Shown here: in pieces, positions 26,604 to 36,120 of the stretch | Position numbering within the stretch: the stretch's first letter is position 1 | Layout of the letters: each line of letters begins with the position of its first letter | NCBI GenBank assembly: GCA_016177735.1 | Contig: JACOUS010000041.1 | Span: 1 to 64,000 of the forward strand | DNA: 64,000 nucleotides | Direction of reading: 5' to 3' | Source: Ignavibacteriales bacterium | GTDB lineage: Bacteria; Bacteroidota; Ignavibacteria; Ignavibacteriales; Melioribacteraceae | Translations under genes and position numbers: made by a program | Notes under the pieces: generated by a model | The model's input: the letters and a program-made list of their open reading frames with translations, nothing else | Database searches by the model: none | What the model was told of the DNA's origin: nothing

Positions 26604-26636
26604 GTAGAGACGCCATATATGGCGTCTCCGTTTTTT
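26604..26636 (+). terminator. Perfect palindrome terminator after the GDPD gene
   Basis: GAGACGCCATA and TATGGCGTCTC form an 11-bp perfect stem followed by CGTTTTTT, 15 bp past the stop codon. It belongs to the GTAGAGACG repeat family. Confidence 0.75.
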
Positions 26637-26644
26637 GATTTAAC

Positions 26645-26679
26645 AATTTGTGGCGCGATATATCGCGCCTCTACAAATT
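26645..26679 (-). terminator. Palindromic hairpin after gdhA
   Basis: GGCGCGATA and TATCGCGCC form a perfect stem, flanked by AATTTG and CAAATT that also pair. It lies 11 bp past the gdhA stop on the minus strand and is a diverged member of the GTAGAGACG family. No good T-run, so terminator activity is uncertain. Confidence 0.5.
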
Positions 26680-26689
26680 TTGGAACTAA

Positions 26690-28454
<1,765 letters not shown>

Positions 28455-29063
28455 TCAGTGCCGGTTATTTGAAAACGTGAACATTATAACCGCTGTGCGG
28501 AATAAAATTTTCGCATCGAGTGTGAATGATTTGTTGGCTTCATAGTAGGAATCGAGTTCAATCAACTTGTTTGCTGATAAATCTTTTTTGCGGTTGATCT
28601 GCCAGTAACCGGTGATGCCCGGGAGTGATTTTATTTTTTCTCTCTGTTTGTAAAAATCAATATGATTTTCTTTGAGGTGGTTCAGATCGTCAATCATAAG
28701 CGGACGCGGACCAATCAAACTCATTTTTCCGGAAACAACATTGTACAACTGCGGGAGTTCATCCAACCCGCTCCATCTCAAAAATTTTCCGAATGCATTT
28801 ATGTCTTCATGGTTTTTCTTTTCGTGAAATTCTTCGTACGGTTTTTTTTTATGATTTGCAGCAATCGTTCTGAATTTAATTATGCGGAATCTTTTGTTGG
28901 TTAGTGTTACTCCCCTTTCTTGGATGAAGAGTGGATTTCCTCTCAAGGTAATTGCGATAGAAAAATAGAGTATCAGTTGCAAAGGAAGAGTAAACAGAAT
29001 CAATACAAGAGAAATGAATAAATCTATCAATCTCTTAATATGTTCGTAAAAAGAAAGTCTCAT
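28455..29063 (-). CDS. Undecaprenyl-phosphate sugar transferase (WcaJ/RfbP type)
   Basis: It carries one strongly hydrophobic N-terminal segment (about residues 12-38) and the C-terminal catalytic domain of bacterial sugar transferases. These move a sugar-1-phosphate onto the polyprenyl-phosphate carrier in exopolysaccharide or O-antigen synthesis. Motifs seen: RGNPLFIQERGV, FRIIKFRT, RWSGLDELPQLYNVVSGKMSLIGPRP and PGITGYWQI. I chose the ATG at 29063 (MRLSFYEHIKRLIDL), which gives a normal start for this small form; the longer frame would overlap the next gene. It is the last gene of a minus-strand run starting at the stress protein. No other glycosyltransferases are nearby. Confidence 0.9.
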   Translation of the reverse strand: MRLSFYEHIKRLIDLFISLVLILFTLPLQLILYFSIAITLRGNPLFIQERGVTLTNKRFRIIKFRTIAANHKKKPYEEFHEKKNHEDINAFGKFLRWSGLDELPQLYNVVSGKMSLIGPRPLMIDDLNHLKENHIDFYKQREKIKSLPGITGYWQINRKKDLSANKLIELDSYYEANKSFTLDAKILFRTAVIMFTFSNNRH

Positions 29064-29092
29064 AAAAAGTATTTTAGAAAAACATGAAGACG

Positions 29093-29866
29093 CTAAAAGA
29101 TAAGCATCCATAAAATGTAATCTAATATTAATATGAGAGCCGAGCTGAGAACAAAAGAACGAATTGTGGAATGCCCAACTCCTTCAGCACCGCCTTCGGT
29201 TTTGAAACCGATATGACAGCCGAGCAAAGAAGTAACGCCGCCGAAAAACATTCCTTTAATTAATCCGAAAATAAAATCGCCGAACAAAAAATATCTCCGC
29301 ACCGATTCAAAAAAAACATTGAAAGAAACGCCGAGAAAAAAATTTGAAATAAAGTACGCGCCGATAATCGAAATTGCGTTTGCAAAAACCACAAGTACGG
29401 GCATCATAATTATTGCGGCAAAAAAACGCGGTGTTGCAAGAAAACGCACCGGGCTAATTCCCATCGTATCGAGAGCGTCAATTTGTTCGGTCACTTTCAT
29501 CGAGCCGAGTTCGGCGGCAATTGATGCGCCGACTCTTCCGGCAATTACAATTGCAGTTAACACCGGACCCAACTCGGTAATTATTGCACGGCTTGTTGCC
29601 GCACCGAGAAATGATAACGGTGCAATTCCTTTTAATTGATACGCCGCTTGCCATGCGGCTACTGCACCGGTGAACATTGCGATAATTAACACAAGTGGAA
29701 TCGAATTAACACCGATGTGGTCCATTTGATAAATAAAATTGCGGCGGTTTTTGATAAGCGACGGTGCAAATCTGAAAATATCAAAAAGAAGTTTGGCAAC
29801 TTGTCCGCATTCTTCAAAAAAATCTAATGTCTTTTTACCGAGTTTTTGTATAAACGAAATTATCAT
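29093..29866 (-). CDS. mlaE: MlaE-family ABC transporter permease
   Basis: The permease of a lipid-transport ABC system moves phospholipids between inner and outer membrane. The 257 residues have five to six membrane segments and the family stretch TELGPVLTAIVIAGRVGASIAAELGSMKVTEQIDALDTMG. The last part includes VRRYFLFGDFIFGLIKGMFFGG. Its ATPase (mlaF) and MCE substrate-binding protein (mlaD) are not adjacent, so they must be encoded elsewhere. It lies 24 bp after the antiporter gene. Confidence 0.92.
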   Translation of the reverse strand: MIISFIQKLGKKTLDFFEECGQVAKLLFDIFRFAPSLIKNRRNFIYQMDHIGVNSIPLVLIIAMFTGAVAAWQAAYQLKGIAPLSFLGAATSRAIITELGPVLTAIVIAGRVGASIAAELGSMKVTEQIDALDTMGISPVRFLATPRFFAAIIMMPVLVVFANAISIIGAYFISNFFLGVSFNVFFESVRRYFLFGDFIFGLIKGMFFGGVTSLLGCHIGFKTEGGAEGVGHSTIRSFVLSSALILILDYILWMLIF

Positions 29867-29890
29867 GAATTTTTTTTTTGATAATCTAAA

Positions 29891-31573
29891 CTAAGAAAGT
29901 TGTTTGAAATTAAGAACAAATTCCGTTGCGTTGTTCAATTCAACAAGGCGGTCAATTTCATCTTTGTTGCCCAATGTTTTGGAAATCTCCGCAAGAAGTT
30001 TCAACTGCAGTTCGGGATCGTTTTTAGGAGTAACAAGCAGAACAATCAACTTTGCCGGGAGCCCGTCAATCGAATCGAACTCAATGCCGTTTTTGTTAAT
30101 GGCAACGGCAATCAATGGTTTTTGAATATCCACTTTTGCATGAGGAATTGCGAGATGTTTTTCCAAACCGGTAGAAATTAATTCCTCTCGCACCATTACT
30201 TCATTAAAAATTTTTTCGCTGCTCAATTTGTGATAGATAGAAATTTTATCGCACAACTCTTTTATAATTTCTTTTTTGGTTGATGCCTTCGAGAAGAAAA
30301 TAATTTCCGGTTTCAACAAACCGACAAAACTTACAAGCTGTTTGCTCTTCTTTAAAAAGAAACTCATCATCGGCGCACTTGAAATTGAAGTGACGAGAGC
30401 CATAATTACAAGCGCAACAAAAACTTTTTCGTGAATCAATCCGGTTTGAAACGCGAGTGTTCCGAGAACAATTTCCATCGCACCGCGCGAGTTCATTCCG
30501 AATCCGATTGCAAGCGATTCTTCTTTGCTCATTCCGCCCCAGTAAGCGCCCAAACCGCATCCGATAACTTTTCCGGCAAAAGCCAAAACTAAAAAGATCA
30601 GCACAATCCCGGGATCAAAATTCTGAATGAAATTTACACGCAGACCAATCGAAACAAAAAAGAGAGGTGCAAAAATGTTCGTTACAAATTGATGAATAAT
30701 TTCTCGCGTCTGTTCTTTTAAATGAACAGAATCGCCAATTGCAATGCCGACAATAAAAGCACCGAAGATTGCATGCACGCCGATGTATTCCGAAAATGCG
30801 GCACCCAAAAAACCGAGTACAAAAATAAAATTAAGAACACCACCCGGATACGTTGTAAATTTTTCAAGATACGGAAGAATGTAGTTTATAATTTTTCTTC
30901 CGATAAGAAGAGTAAAAAGAACAAAGCCTGTAAGCAGTAAAAGCAGTGATGAAAAAGGAACACCGTGCGACTGCCCGCCGATCATTCCAAGTATCAAAGA
31001 AAAAATAATCCAACCGACAAGATCATTAAACATTGCCGAAGCAATTATCAAAAAACCGATATCTGTTTTAAACAGATTCAGATCCATCAGCGTTCGTGCA
31101 ACAACCGGCAATGCAGTAATTGAAAGTGCTGTGCCGACAAAAAGTGCAAACACAAAACGAAGATTAACATCGGATGCGCCGAGTTCTTGTGGAAAATAAT
31201 ATGCGGCAAAAAATCCTAACGAAAACGGAAAAAGAATTCCCATTAAACTAACGAGCGAAGCGGTTTTGCCTTGCGTTACAAGAATTGAAAGATCAATTTC
31301 CAAGCCCGATACCAACAACAGCATAACAACACCGAGTGTAATCAATCCTTGCAATGCAATATTGACAGTGCCGGAATCATGAAAAAGATAATTGAACATG
31401 TCAGGAAAAATTGAACCGAGTATAGTTGGACCCAGAATTATTCCGGCAAATATTTCGCCGATGACGATTGGCTGTTTAAAATATCTTATTAACTCTCCGG
31501 TTGCACGCGCAAAAAACAAGAGCACACTGACGCATATAAAAAACAACGTTATTTCCTGAACGGACAAATTCAT
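29891..31573 (-). CDS. Cation:proton antiporter (CPA2 type) with EIIA-like C-terminal domain
   Basis: The first 400 residues form a Kef/NapA-type sodium or potassium/proton exchanger with about 12 membrane segments, including FNDLVGWIIF, GAFIVGIAIGD and GFGMNSRGAMEIVL. The last 150 residues (about 410-560) resemble a PTS fructose-type EIIA domain with its histidine in KHLAIPHAKVD. EIIA-like tails often sense or regulate rather than move sugar. This fusion is common in Bacteroidota-type genomes. It starts four bases after the universal stress protein gene, suggesting a stress or ion-homeostasis operon. Confidence 0.9.
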   Translation of the reverse strand: MNLSVQEITLFFICVSVLLFFARATGELIRYFKQPIVIGEIFAGIILGPTILGSIFPDMFNYLFHDSGTVNIALQGLITLGVVMLLLVSGLEIDLSILVTQGKTASLVSLMGILFPFSLGFFAAYYFPQELGASDVNLRFVFALFVGTALSITALPVVARTLMDLNLFKTDIGFLIIASAMFNDLVGWIIFSLILGMIGGQSHGVPFSSLLLLLTGFVLFTLLIGRKIINYILPYLEKFTTYPGGVLNFIFVLGFLGAAFSEYIGVHAIFGAFIVGIAIGDSVHLKEQTREIIHQFVTNIFAPLFFVSIGLRVNFIQNFDPGIVLIFLVLAFAGKVIGCGLGAYWGGMSKEESLAIGFGMNSRGAMEIVLGTLAFQTGLIHEKVFVALVIMALVTSISSAPMMSFFLKKSKQLVSFVGLLKPEIIFFSKASTKKEIIKELCDKISIYHKLSSEKIFNEVMVREELISTGLEKHLAIPHAKVDIQKPLIAVAINKNGIEFDSIDGLPAKLIVLLVTPKNDPELQLKLLAEISKTLGNKDEIDRLVELNNATEFVLNFKQLS

Positions 31574-31577
31574 TCTG

Positions 31578-32414
31578 CTATTTTTTTACTATTAGTAACG
31601 AACACGGTAATTGTTTAATAATGAACTCAATGTCGTGCTGAAAAATTCTATCGAACAATTTTAATTTTTTTGGCGGAGAAGGAATCACCAAAATATCCCC
31701 GTTAATTTCTTTAACATAATTTCCCGATTCCCATCCGTGCTTGCCGTACAAACAAATTGTTTTAATTTCGTTTGCGGTTAGTTTCAATTCTTTCACGAAG
31801 ACATTTAATTTTTCTTCCTCTTCCTTTTGCCATGCAATTCTTTTTTGTTCGGTTTCGGTTGTGGAGCCGCTGTCGGAAATTGTAATTGCGAGTCCGGGGA
31901 TTTGAAATTCTTTTATCAAAGTAAGTTCTTCGGCGTGTTCAAGCTTTGCAAATTCATTTGCAGTTGTTAAAGAAATTTCACCGAGCGAAGTATATTCAAC
32001 CGTTGCGCAGAATTTTCTGAAGTGCACCGCATCTTGCGTTGGATGTGTAATAATCAATACAGAACACGGCGATTCGCGCATCAAAGTGCGGGCAACAGAA
32101 CCGATATAATATTTGAGCAGATTTTCTTTTTCGAGTGCGCCGGCAATAAGTAGATCAACATCTTTTTCTGCGCACACACTCAAAATTATTTTTGAGGGTT
32201 CGCCCTTCTTCCAAACCAATTCGCTTTTTGTGCCGTCGATTCCGACTTCGTCCAAAAGTTTTTTCATTTTTAATTCCGAATCCGGTTCTTTATCACCGAC
32301 ATGAATCAAACACAGATCCGAATTAAAAAGATTTTGCAGACGCTTCGCTGTTTTCAAAAGTGCCAAACCGTTCGGCGAAAACGTTATTGCCAAACCGATT
32401 TTATTAAAAATCAT
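31578..32414 (-). CDS. Tandem universal stress protein
   Basis: Two UspA-type domains are joined: about residues 1-135, ending in a GSVARTLMRESPCSVLIITHP segment near residues 105-126, and 140-278, with a shorter matching end SLLIVKK. The first domain contains the nucleotide-binding-type G-2x-G-9x-S/T pattern in abbreviated form. Universal stress proteins bind ATP or AMP and modulate stress resistance. It is the first gene of a minus-strand operon with the antiporter and MlaE permease. A promoter with a 15-bp dyad in its spacer lies upstream. Confidence 0.85.
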   Translation of the reverse strand: MIFNKIGLAITFSPNGLALLKTAKRLQNLFNSDLCLIHVGDKEPDSELKMKKLLDEVGIDGTKSELVWKKGEPSKIILSVCAEKDVDLLIAGALEKENLLKYYIGSVARTLMRESPCSVLIITHPTQDAVHFRKFCATVEYTSLGEISLTTANEFAKLEHAEELTLIKEFQIPGLAITISDSGSTTETEQKRIAWQKEEEEKLNVFVKELKLTANEIKTICLYGKHGWESGNYVKEINGDILVIPSPPKKLKLFDRIFQHDIEFIIKQLPCSLLIVKK

Positions 32415-32455
32415 TTCTCTGTTTCTTTTTTTTAAATTCTAATTTACAAAAAGCA

Positions 32456-32484
32456 ATCTAAGTGAGAAACTTTCACATTGTCAA
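32456..32484 (-). promoter_or_regulatory. Promoter of the stress-protein operon with operator-like dyad
   Basis: On the minus strand TTGACA (32479-32484) and TTAGAT (32456-32461) are separated by 17 bp. That spacer holds a 15-bp near-palindrome, GTGAAAGTTTCTCAC, suggesting repressor binding. The -10 match is modest. Confidence 0.5.
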
Positions 32485-32683
32485 CTCTTTCTTTTTTTAT
32501 ATATATTTATAATTGAACTCATGCTTGTGAGAAATTTTTTAGTAACATTTGCTGTGAGAATTAATTTGTAAAACTGTTTCAATAGTTTCCCCTTTTTAGA
32601 TTTTTTTAATTCGCACAACGAGTTTAACATCACAAAATTTTTTAGGATTGCTTTAACGGCATCATTCAAAAGGATGGTGAAAA

Positions 32684-33745
32684 ATGAATATCGAAGTACT
32701 CGAAAAAGAAACAAATGTGATCATTCCTGAAAATTTGGTTTTTGGAAAAGTATTTACCGATCATGTATTCGAAATGGATTACGATGCATCGAAAGGCGGA
32801 TGGCAAAAACCGGTTATCAAAAAATTTGAAAAACTCAATATCAGTCCGGCTGCAATGGTTTTTCATTACGGACAGGCAATATTTGAAGGACTGAAAGCTT
32901 ACAAACAAGTTGACGGGCGCATTGCGCTGTTCCGCCCTGAAAAAAATGTAGAACGCTTGAACAAATCTGCTGCAAGAATGAGCATACCACAAGTAGATCC
33001 AAAACTTGCACTCGAAGCAATTCTTGAACTTGTCCGCATTGATCAGGATTGGATTCCTACAAAGCCGGGTTACTCACTTTACATTCGTCCCTTCATGATT
33101 GCAACGGAAGAATGTTTTGGTGTCCGCCCTTCGGATAATTATAAGTTTATTATTCTGCTCAGCCCGGTTGGTCCGTATTATCCGGAAGGATTTAAACCGG
33201 TTCCAATAATGGTTACCGACAAATATGTGCGTGCAGTGCGCAAAGGAACCGGCGAAGCAAAAGCCGCCGGAAATTATGCCGCCGGATTAATTGCACAAGC
33301 CGAAGCCAAAAAAGAAGGTTACACTCAAGTTCTGTGGCTCGATGCAGTTGAACAAAAGTACATCGAGGAAGTCGGTGCGATGAATATTTTTATACAATTT
33401 AAAGATGAAGTTGCAACACCAATGTTGAGCGGTTCGATTCTGCCCGGCGTTACAAGAATGTCCGTGCTGCAGCTTTTAAAAGATTGGAACTACAATGTAA
33501 CGGAAAGATTAATTTCAATTCAGGAAGTTGTTGAATCATACAAAAACGGAAACTTGCTCGAAATTTTTGGAACCGGCACCGCAGCGGTTATTTCGTCGGT
33601 CAGCAAATTGAAATACAACAACAACATTCTACAATTCAGCGATGAACAAGCCGGCGAGCTTGGAATTAAATTGTATGAAGAGTTGACTGGAATTCAGTAC
33701 GGAAAAATTGAGGACAAACACGGCTGGATGACTTACATTGATTAA
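32684..33745 (+). CDS. ilvE: Branched-chain amino acid aminotransferase
   Basis: Fold type IV, class IV aminotransferase, of the longer BCAT2-like kind (353 residues). It transfers the amino group between branched-chain 2-oxo acids and glutamate, giving leucine, isoleucine or valine. Seen: YGQAIFEGLKAY near residue 62, RPEKNVERLNKSA, the pyridoxal-binding Lys193 in GEAKAAGNYA, and EEVGAMNIF. A good ribosome site (AAAAGGATGG) precedes the ATG. No other leucine or valine genes are beside it. An intrinsic terminator follows at 33793. Confidence 0.94.
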   Translation: MNIEVLEKETNVIIPENLVFGKVFTDHVFEMDYDASKGGWQKPVIKKFEKLNISPAAMVFHYGQAIFEGLKAYKQVDGRIALFRPEKNVERLNKSAARMSIPQVDPKLALEAILELVRIDQDWIPTKPGYSLYIRPFMIATEECFGVRPSDNYKFIILLSPVGPYYPEGFKPVPIMVTDKYVRAVRKGTGEAKAAGNYAAGLIAQAEAKKEGYTQVLWLDAVEQKYIEEVGAMNIFIQFKDEVATPMLSGSILPGVTRMSVLQLLKDWNYNVTERLISIQEVVESYKNGNLLEIFGTGTAAVISSVSKLKYNNNILQFSDEQAGELGIKLYEELTGIQYGKIEDKHGWMTYID

Positions 33746-33792
33746 TCACCCATTGATAATCTAACCGATAAAGATTCTTATCTATTATATAG

Positions 33793-33821
33793 AGCCGCAA
33801 TCGAAAAGATTGCGGCTTTTT
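33793..33821 (+). terminator. Intrinsic terminator after ilvE
   Basis: AGCCGCAATC and GATTGCGGCT form a perfect 10-bp stem with a 5-base loop, followed by TTTTTC. Confidence 0.88.
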
Positions 33822-33847
33822 CATGTCATTTTTTTTTAGTGAGCGTC

Positions 33848-33900
33848 TTGACATAGTGCTCATTTGTTCACTATATTGATAGTGAACAAATGAGCACTAT
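33848..33900 (+). promoter_or_regulatory. lexA promoter overlaid by a perfect 48-bp palindrome
   Basis: Two perfectly complementary 22-bp arms (33853-33874 and 33879-33900) flank a 4-bp centre ATTG. TTGACA at 33848-33853 and TATATT at 33872-33877 form a promoter (18-bp spacer), so the palindrome covers it almost entirely. Each arm contains GTG-CA-TG-CAC spaced as GTGCTCATTTGTTCAC, a half-symmetric box. This fits two LexA-dimer sites for autorepression; inferred from position and symmetry. Confidence 0.82.
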
Positions 33901-33904
33901 AGGC

Positions 33905-34531
33905 ATGAAAGAAGAAATAACAGACCGCCAAAAAGAAATCCTCAATTTCATTCAAGATTATGTGGATTTCAACGGATTTCCCCCTACTTACCGCGAAATA
34001 GCAAAACAATTTAATCTCGCGAGCACATTCGGCGTAAAGCGCCACATCGATGCACTGGTCAAAAAGGGCTTTTTGAACAACGCCAACAATTCGAGCCGCA
34101 CACTTTCACTTGTAGTTAACAATAACCCGATTCAAAAAGGACCGGTTGTAGAAATTCCGGTAGTCGGCAGAGTAGCTGCCGGTCAGCCGATTCTTGCACA
34201 AGAAAATATTGAAGGCACTTTTTCAATCGATAAAAGTTTTTTGGGAAACCATCTTCAATGTTTCGGTTTGAAAGTGCGCGGAGACAGCATGATCAACGCC
34301 GGCATTCTCGAAGGCGATCTTGTAATTATCCAGCCGCAAAAAGAAGCAGTTAACGGAGAAATTATTGTTGCACTAATCGGCGATGATGCAACAATGAAAA
34401 AATATGTTGTTGAAGAAAACAAAATTTTTCTTGTACCCGAAAATGAAAAATACAAAGCAATAGTAATTGAAAACGACGAAGATTTTTCGATAATAGGAAA
34501 AGTGATCGGCGTTTTTAGAAGCTACAATTAA
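33905..34531 (+). CDS. lexA: LexA SOS repressor
   Basis: A winged helix-turn-helix N-terminus (RQKEILNFIQDYV, PTYREIAKQF) is joined to a self-cleaving serine peptidase domain. Numbered from the ATG at 33905, the cleavage bond is Ala92-Gly93 (GRVAAGQP). The catalytic serine is 128 (GDSM) and the lysine is about 165 (ATMKKY). RecA filaments trigger self-cleavage and release SOS genes. I chose 33905 rather than the ATG at 33890, because 33890 lies inside the operator palindrome and almost at the predicted transcription start. Two small genes follow closely and may be part of the same SOS operon. Confidence 0.94.
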   Translation: MKEEITDRQKEILNFIQDYVDFNGFPPTYREIAKQFNLASTFGVKRHIDALVKKGFLNNANNSSRTLSLVVNNNPIQKGPVVEIPVVGRVAAGQPILAQENIEGTFSIDKSFLGNHLQCFGLKVRGDSMINAGILEGDLVIIQPQKEAVNGEIIVALIGDDATMKKYVVEENKIFLVPENEKYKAIVIENDEDFSIIGKVIGVFRSYN

Positions 34532-34543
34532 AAAGGAGCTGTC

Positions 34544-34792
34544 ATGAAAACTTTATTATTCTCATCGGCAATCTTTAACAGAAATAGAGTAAAATTTTTG
34601 TACGGTCTTCACGAAACTATTTTGGAACCTTATTATGTGGGAAGAAATAAAACCGGTAAGAAAGTAGTTTACGGAAGAATAAACGGATTAAATGAAGTTA
34701 AAGCTTTCGAGTACGAAAAAATATCCAACATAAAAATTTTGGGATATGAAAAATTTTCACCGATAATTCCGATTGTACCATTATTCAATTAA
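34544..34792 (+). CDS. Small WYL-domain-like protein
   Basis: An 82-residue protein, 12 bp behind lexA with its own AAGGAG ribosome site. It begins AIFNRNRVKFLYGLHETILEP, followed by YYVGRNKTGKKVVYGR and a later KISNIKILGYEKF. This resembles the core strands of WYL domains, which bind small molecules or nucleic acids in many transcription regulators. No helix-turn-helix is present. Probably co-transcribed with lexA and so possibly SOS-linked. Function unknown; homology is a judgement from pattern only. Confidence 0.6.
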   Translation: MKTLLFSSAIFNRNRVKFLYGLHETILEPYYVGRNKTGKKVVYGRINGLNEVKAFEYEKISNIKILGYEKFSPIIPIVPLFN

Positions 34793-34796
34793 AATT

Positions 34797-35195
34797 ATGA
34801 AAGACAGCAGATCAAAAAGAGAAAAAGTAGATTCGCTGATAGACCAGCTTTGGAACAGCGGTTATCTAACACTCAGCCGCAAATACGGTAAGTATCTTCC
34901 GGCGCCGGCGCCGGTGGGCAACTACGAAGTTGACGCCGTTGCCAAGTACAAGAAAAAAATTGCGCTTGGACTTGCATTAACAGAAGATGAGTTGAACGAT
35001 CCAAATCTTGTTAACAAACTCAAATACCTGGCAAACAGCAAAACAAAATTTTCTACAAACAAGGTTACACTTTTTGTGGGAGTGCCGAGTGCATCTCTTT
35101 TAAAAGCTCACATGCTACTTTCTTCGCTGGATGAGGAAACACAAAGCAAAATTAAAATAGTATCTCTTCCCGAAAACGTTAAAAAGCAAGAGTAA
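34797..35195 (+). CDS. Hypothetical protein downstream of lexA
   Basis: I do not recognise this protein. From the ATG at 34797 it has about 132 residues. It starts with a charged helix (MKDSRSKREKVDSLIDQLWN), then a basic YGKYLPAPAPVG stretch, a lysine-rich middle (VAKYKKKIALGL) and a C-terminal beta/helix pattern (VTLFVGVPSASLLKAHMLL). No signal peptide or membrane segment. It starts four bases after the WYL-like gene, so lexA and both small genes are probably one transcript. A new TTGACA promoter follows before uppS. Confidence 0.65.
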   Translation: MKDSRSKREKVDSLIDQLWNSGYLTLSRKYGKYLPAPAPVGNYEVDAVAKYKKKIALGLALTEDELNDPNLVNKLKYLANSKTKFSTNKVTLFVGVPSASLLKAHMLLSSLDEETQSKIKIVSLPENVKKQE

Positions 35196-35232
35196 ATCCA
35201 GCCGGAGCGAATATCCATAAATTATTACAACC

Positions 35233-35261
35233 TTGACATTTACTCCATTGAGACCTATTTT
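35233..35261 (+). promoter_or_regulatory. Promoter of the uppS-bamA-lpx operon
   Basis: TTGACA (35233-35238) and TATTTT (35256-35261) are separated by 17 bp, about 32 bp before the uppS start. The good -35 match and ideal spacing make this the likely driver of the 35.3-43.7 kb envelope operon. Confidence 0.65.
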
Positions 35262-35292
35262 TTCGAGCCAAAATTAAAGAGCAAGAAAGCAG

Positions 35293-36120
35293 TTGGGTGT
35301 TAAATTAACAAGCTCCGAAATACGATCCATTGAAGAAGTAAAAACTAAAGGAAACATTCCGCGCCACATAGCAATAATTATGGACGGCAACGGAAGATGG
35401 GCTAAAAAAAGAAATCTTCCGCGCGTTGCCGGTCATAAGCGCGGTGTACAATCGGTGCGCGCTGTTGTTGAAGCATGCGGTAGTCTCGGTGTAGAATTTC
35501 TGACACTCTATTCCTTTTCAACGGAAAATTGGAAACGCCCGCAAGAAGAAGTTTCTGCTTTAATGCGTTTGATTGTTAAAAGTCTGCAGAACGAAACGGA
35601 CGAACTTAATTCAAAGAATATTAGATTAACAACTATCGGCGACTTAAAATCTCTTCCGTTGATTGTTCAACAAGAACTCAGGCAAGCTTGCAATAAAACA
35701 GAACATAATACAAAAATGACTTTGAACCTTGCACTGAGTTACAGCGGGCGATGGGAACTTGTTGAAGCGATAAAGAATATAAGCACACAAGCTGTTAACG
35801 GTAAAATTAAACCGGAAGAAATTTGCGAAGCAGTAGTTGCACAAAATCTTACTACTGCAAATATCCCGGATCCCGATCTTTTGATTAGAACAAGCGGCGA
35901 AATAAGAATCAGTAATTTTTTATTGTGGCAGATTGCATACTCTGAAATTTTTGTCTCCGACATACTCTGGCCCGATTTCAGATGCAAGCATCTCCTCGAA
36001 GCAGTAACCGACTATCAAAAGAGAGAAAGAAGATTCGGCTTAGTTAGTGAACAATTATCGGATAACTTGAGCAAAAATAATAATGCTAAATCTCACTCCA
36101 AGAAACCGGCTAAAGTTTAG
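35293..36120 (+). CDS. uppS: Undecaprenyl diphosphate synthase
   Basis: The cis-prenyltransferase extends farnesyl diphosphate to the C55 carrier used for peptidoglycan, O-antigen and teichoic-type polymers. The catalytic aspartate is Asp31 in IMDGNGRWA. Downstream motifs AGHKRG, FSTENW, RTSGEIRISNFLLWQ and AYSE are all present. The only usable in-frame start is a TTG at 35293, since a stop codon lies just upstream in frame. The gene overlaps bamA by 38 bp. It is the first gene of a long envelope operon. Length 275 is normal with a short charged tail. Confidence 0.95.
   Translation: MGVKLTSSEIRSIEEVKTKGNIPRHIAIIMDGNGRWAKKRNLPRVAGHKRGVQSVRAVVEACGSLGVEFLTLYSFSTENWKRPQEEVSALMRLIVKSLQNETDELNSKNIRLTTIGDLKSLPLIVQQELRQACNKTEHNTKMTLNLALSYSGRWELVEAIKNISTQAVNGKIKPEEICEAVVAQNLTTANIPDPDLLIRTSGEIRISNFLLWQIAYSEIFVSDILWPDFRCKHLLEAVTDYQKRERRFGLVSEQLSDNLSKNNNAKSHSKKPAKV

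Noticed and set aside
33890-33904. Upstream ATG for LexA giving five extra residues
   Set aside because: The codon lies within the operator palindrome and next to the expected transcription start; the ATG at 33905 fits better.
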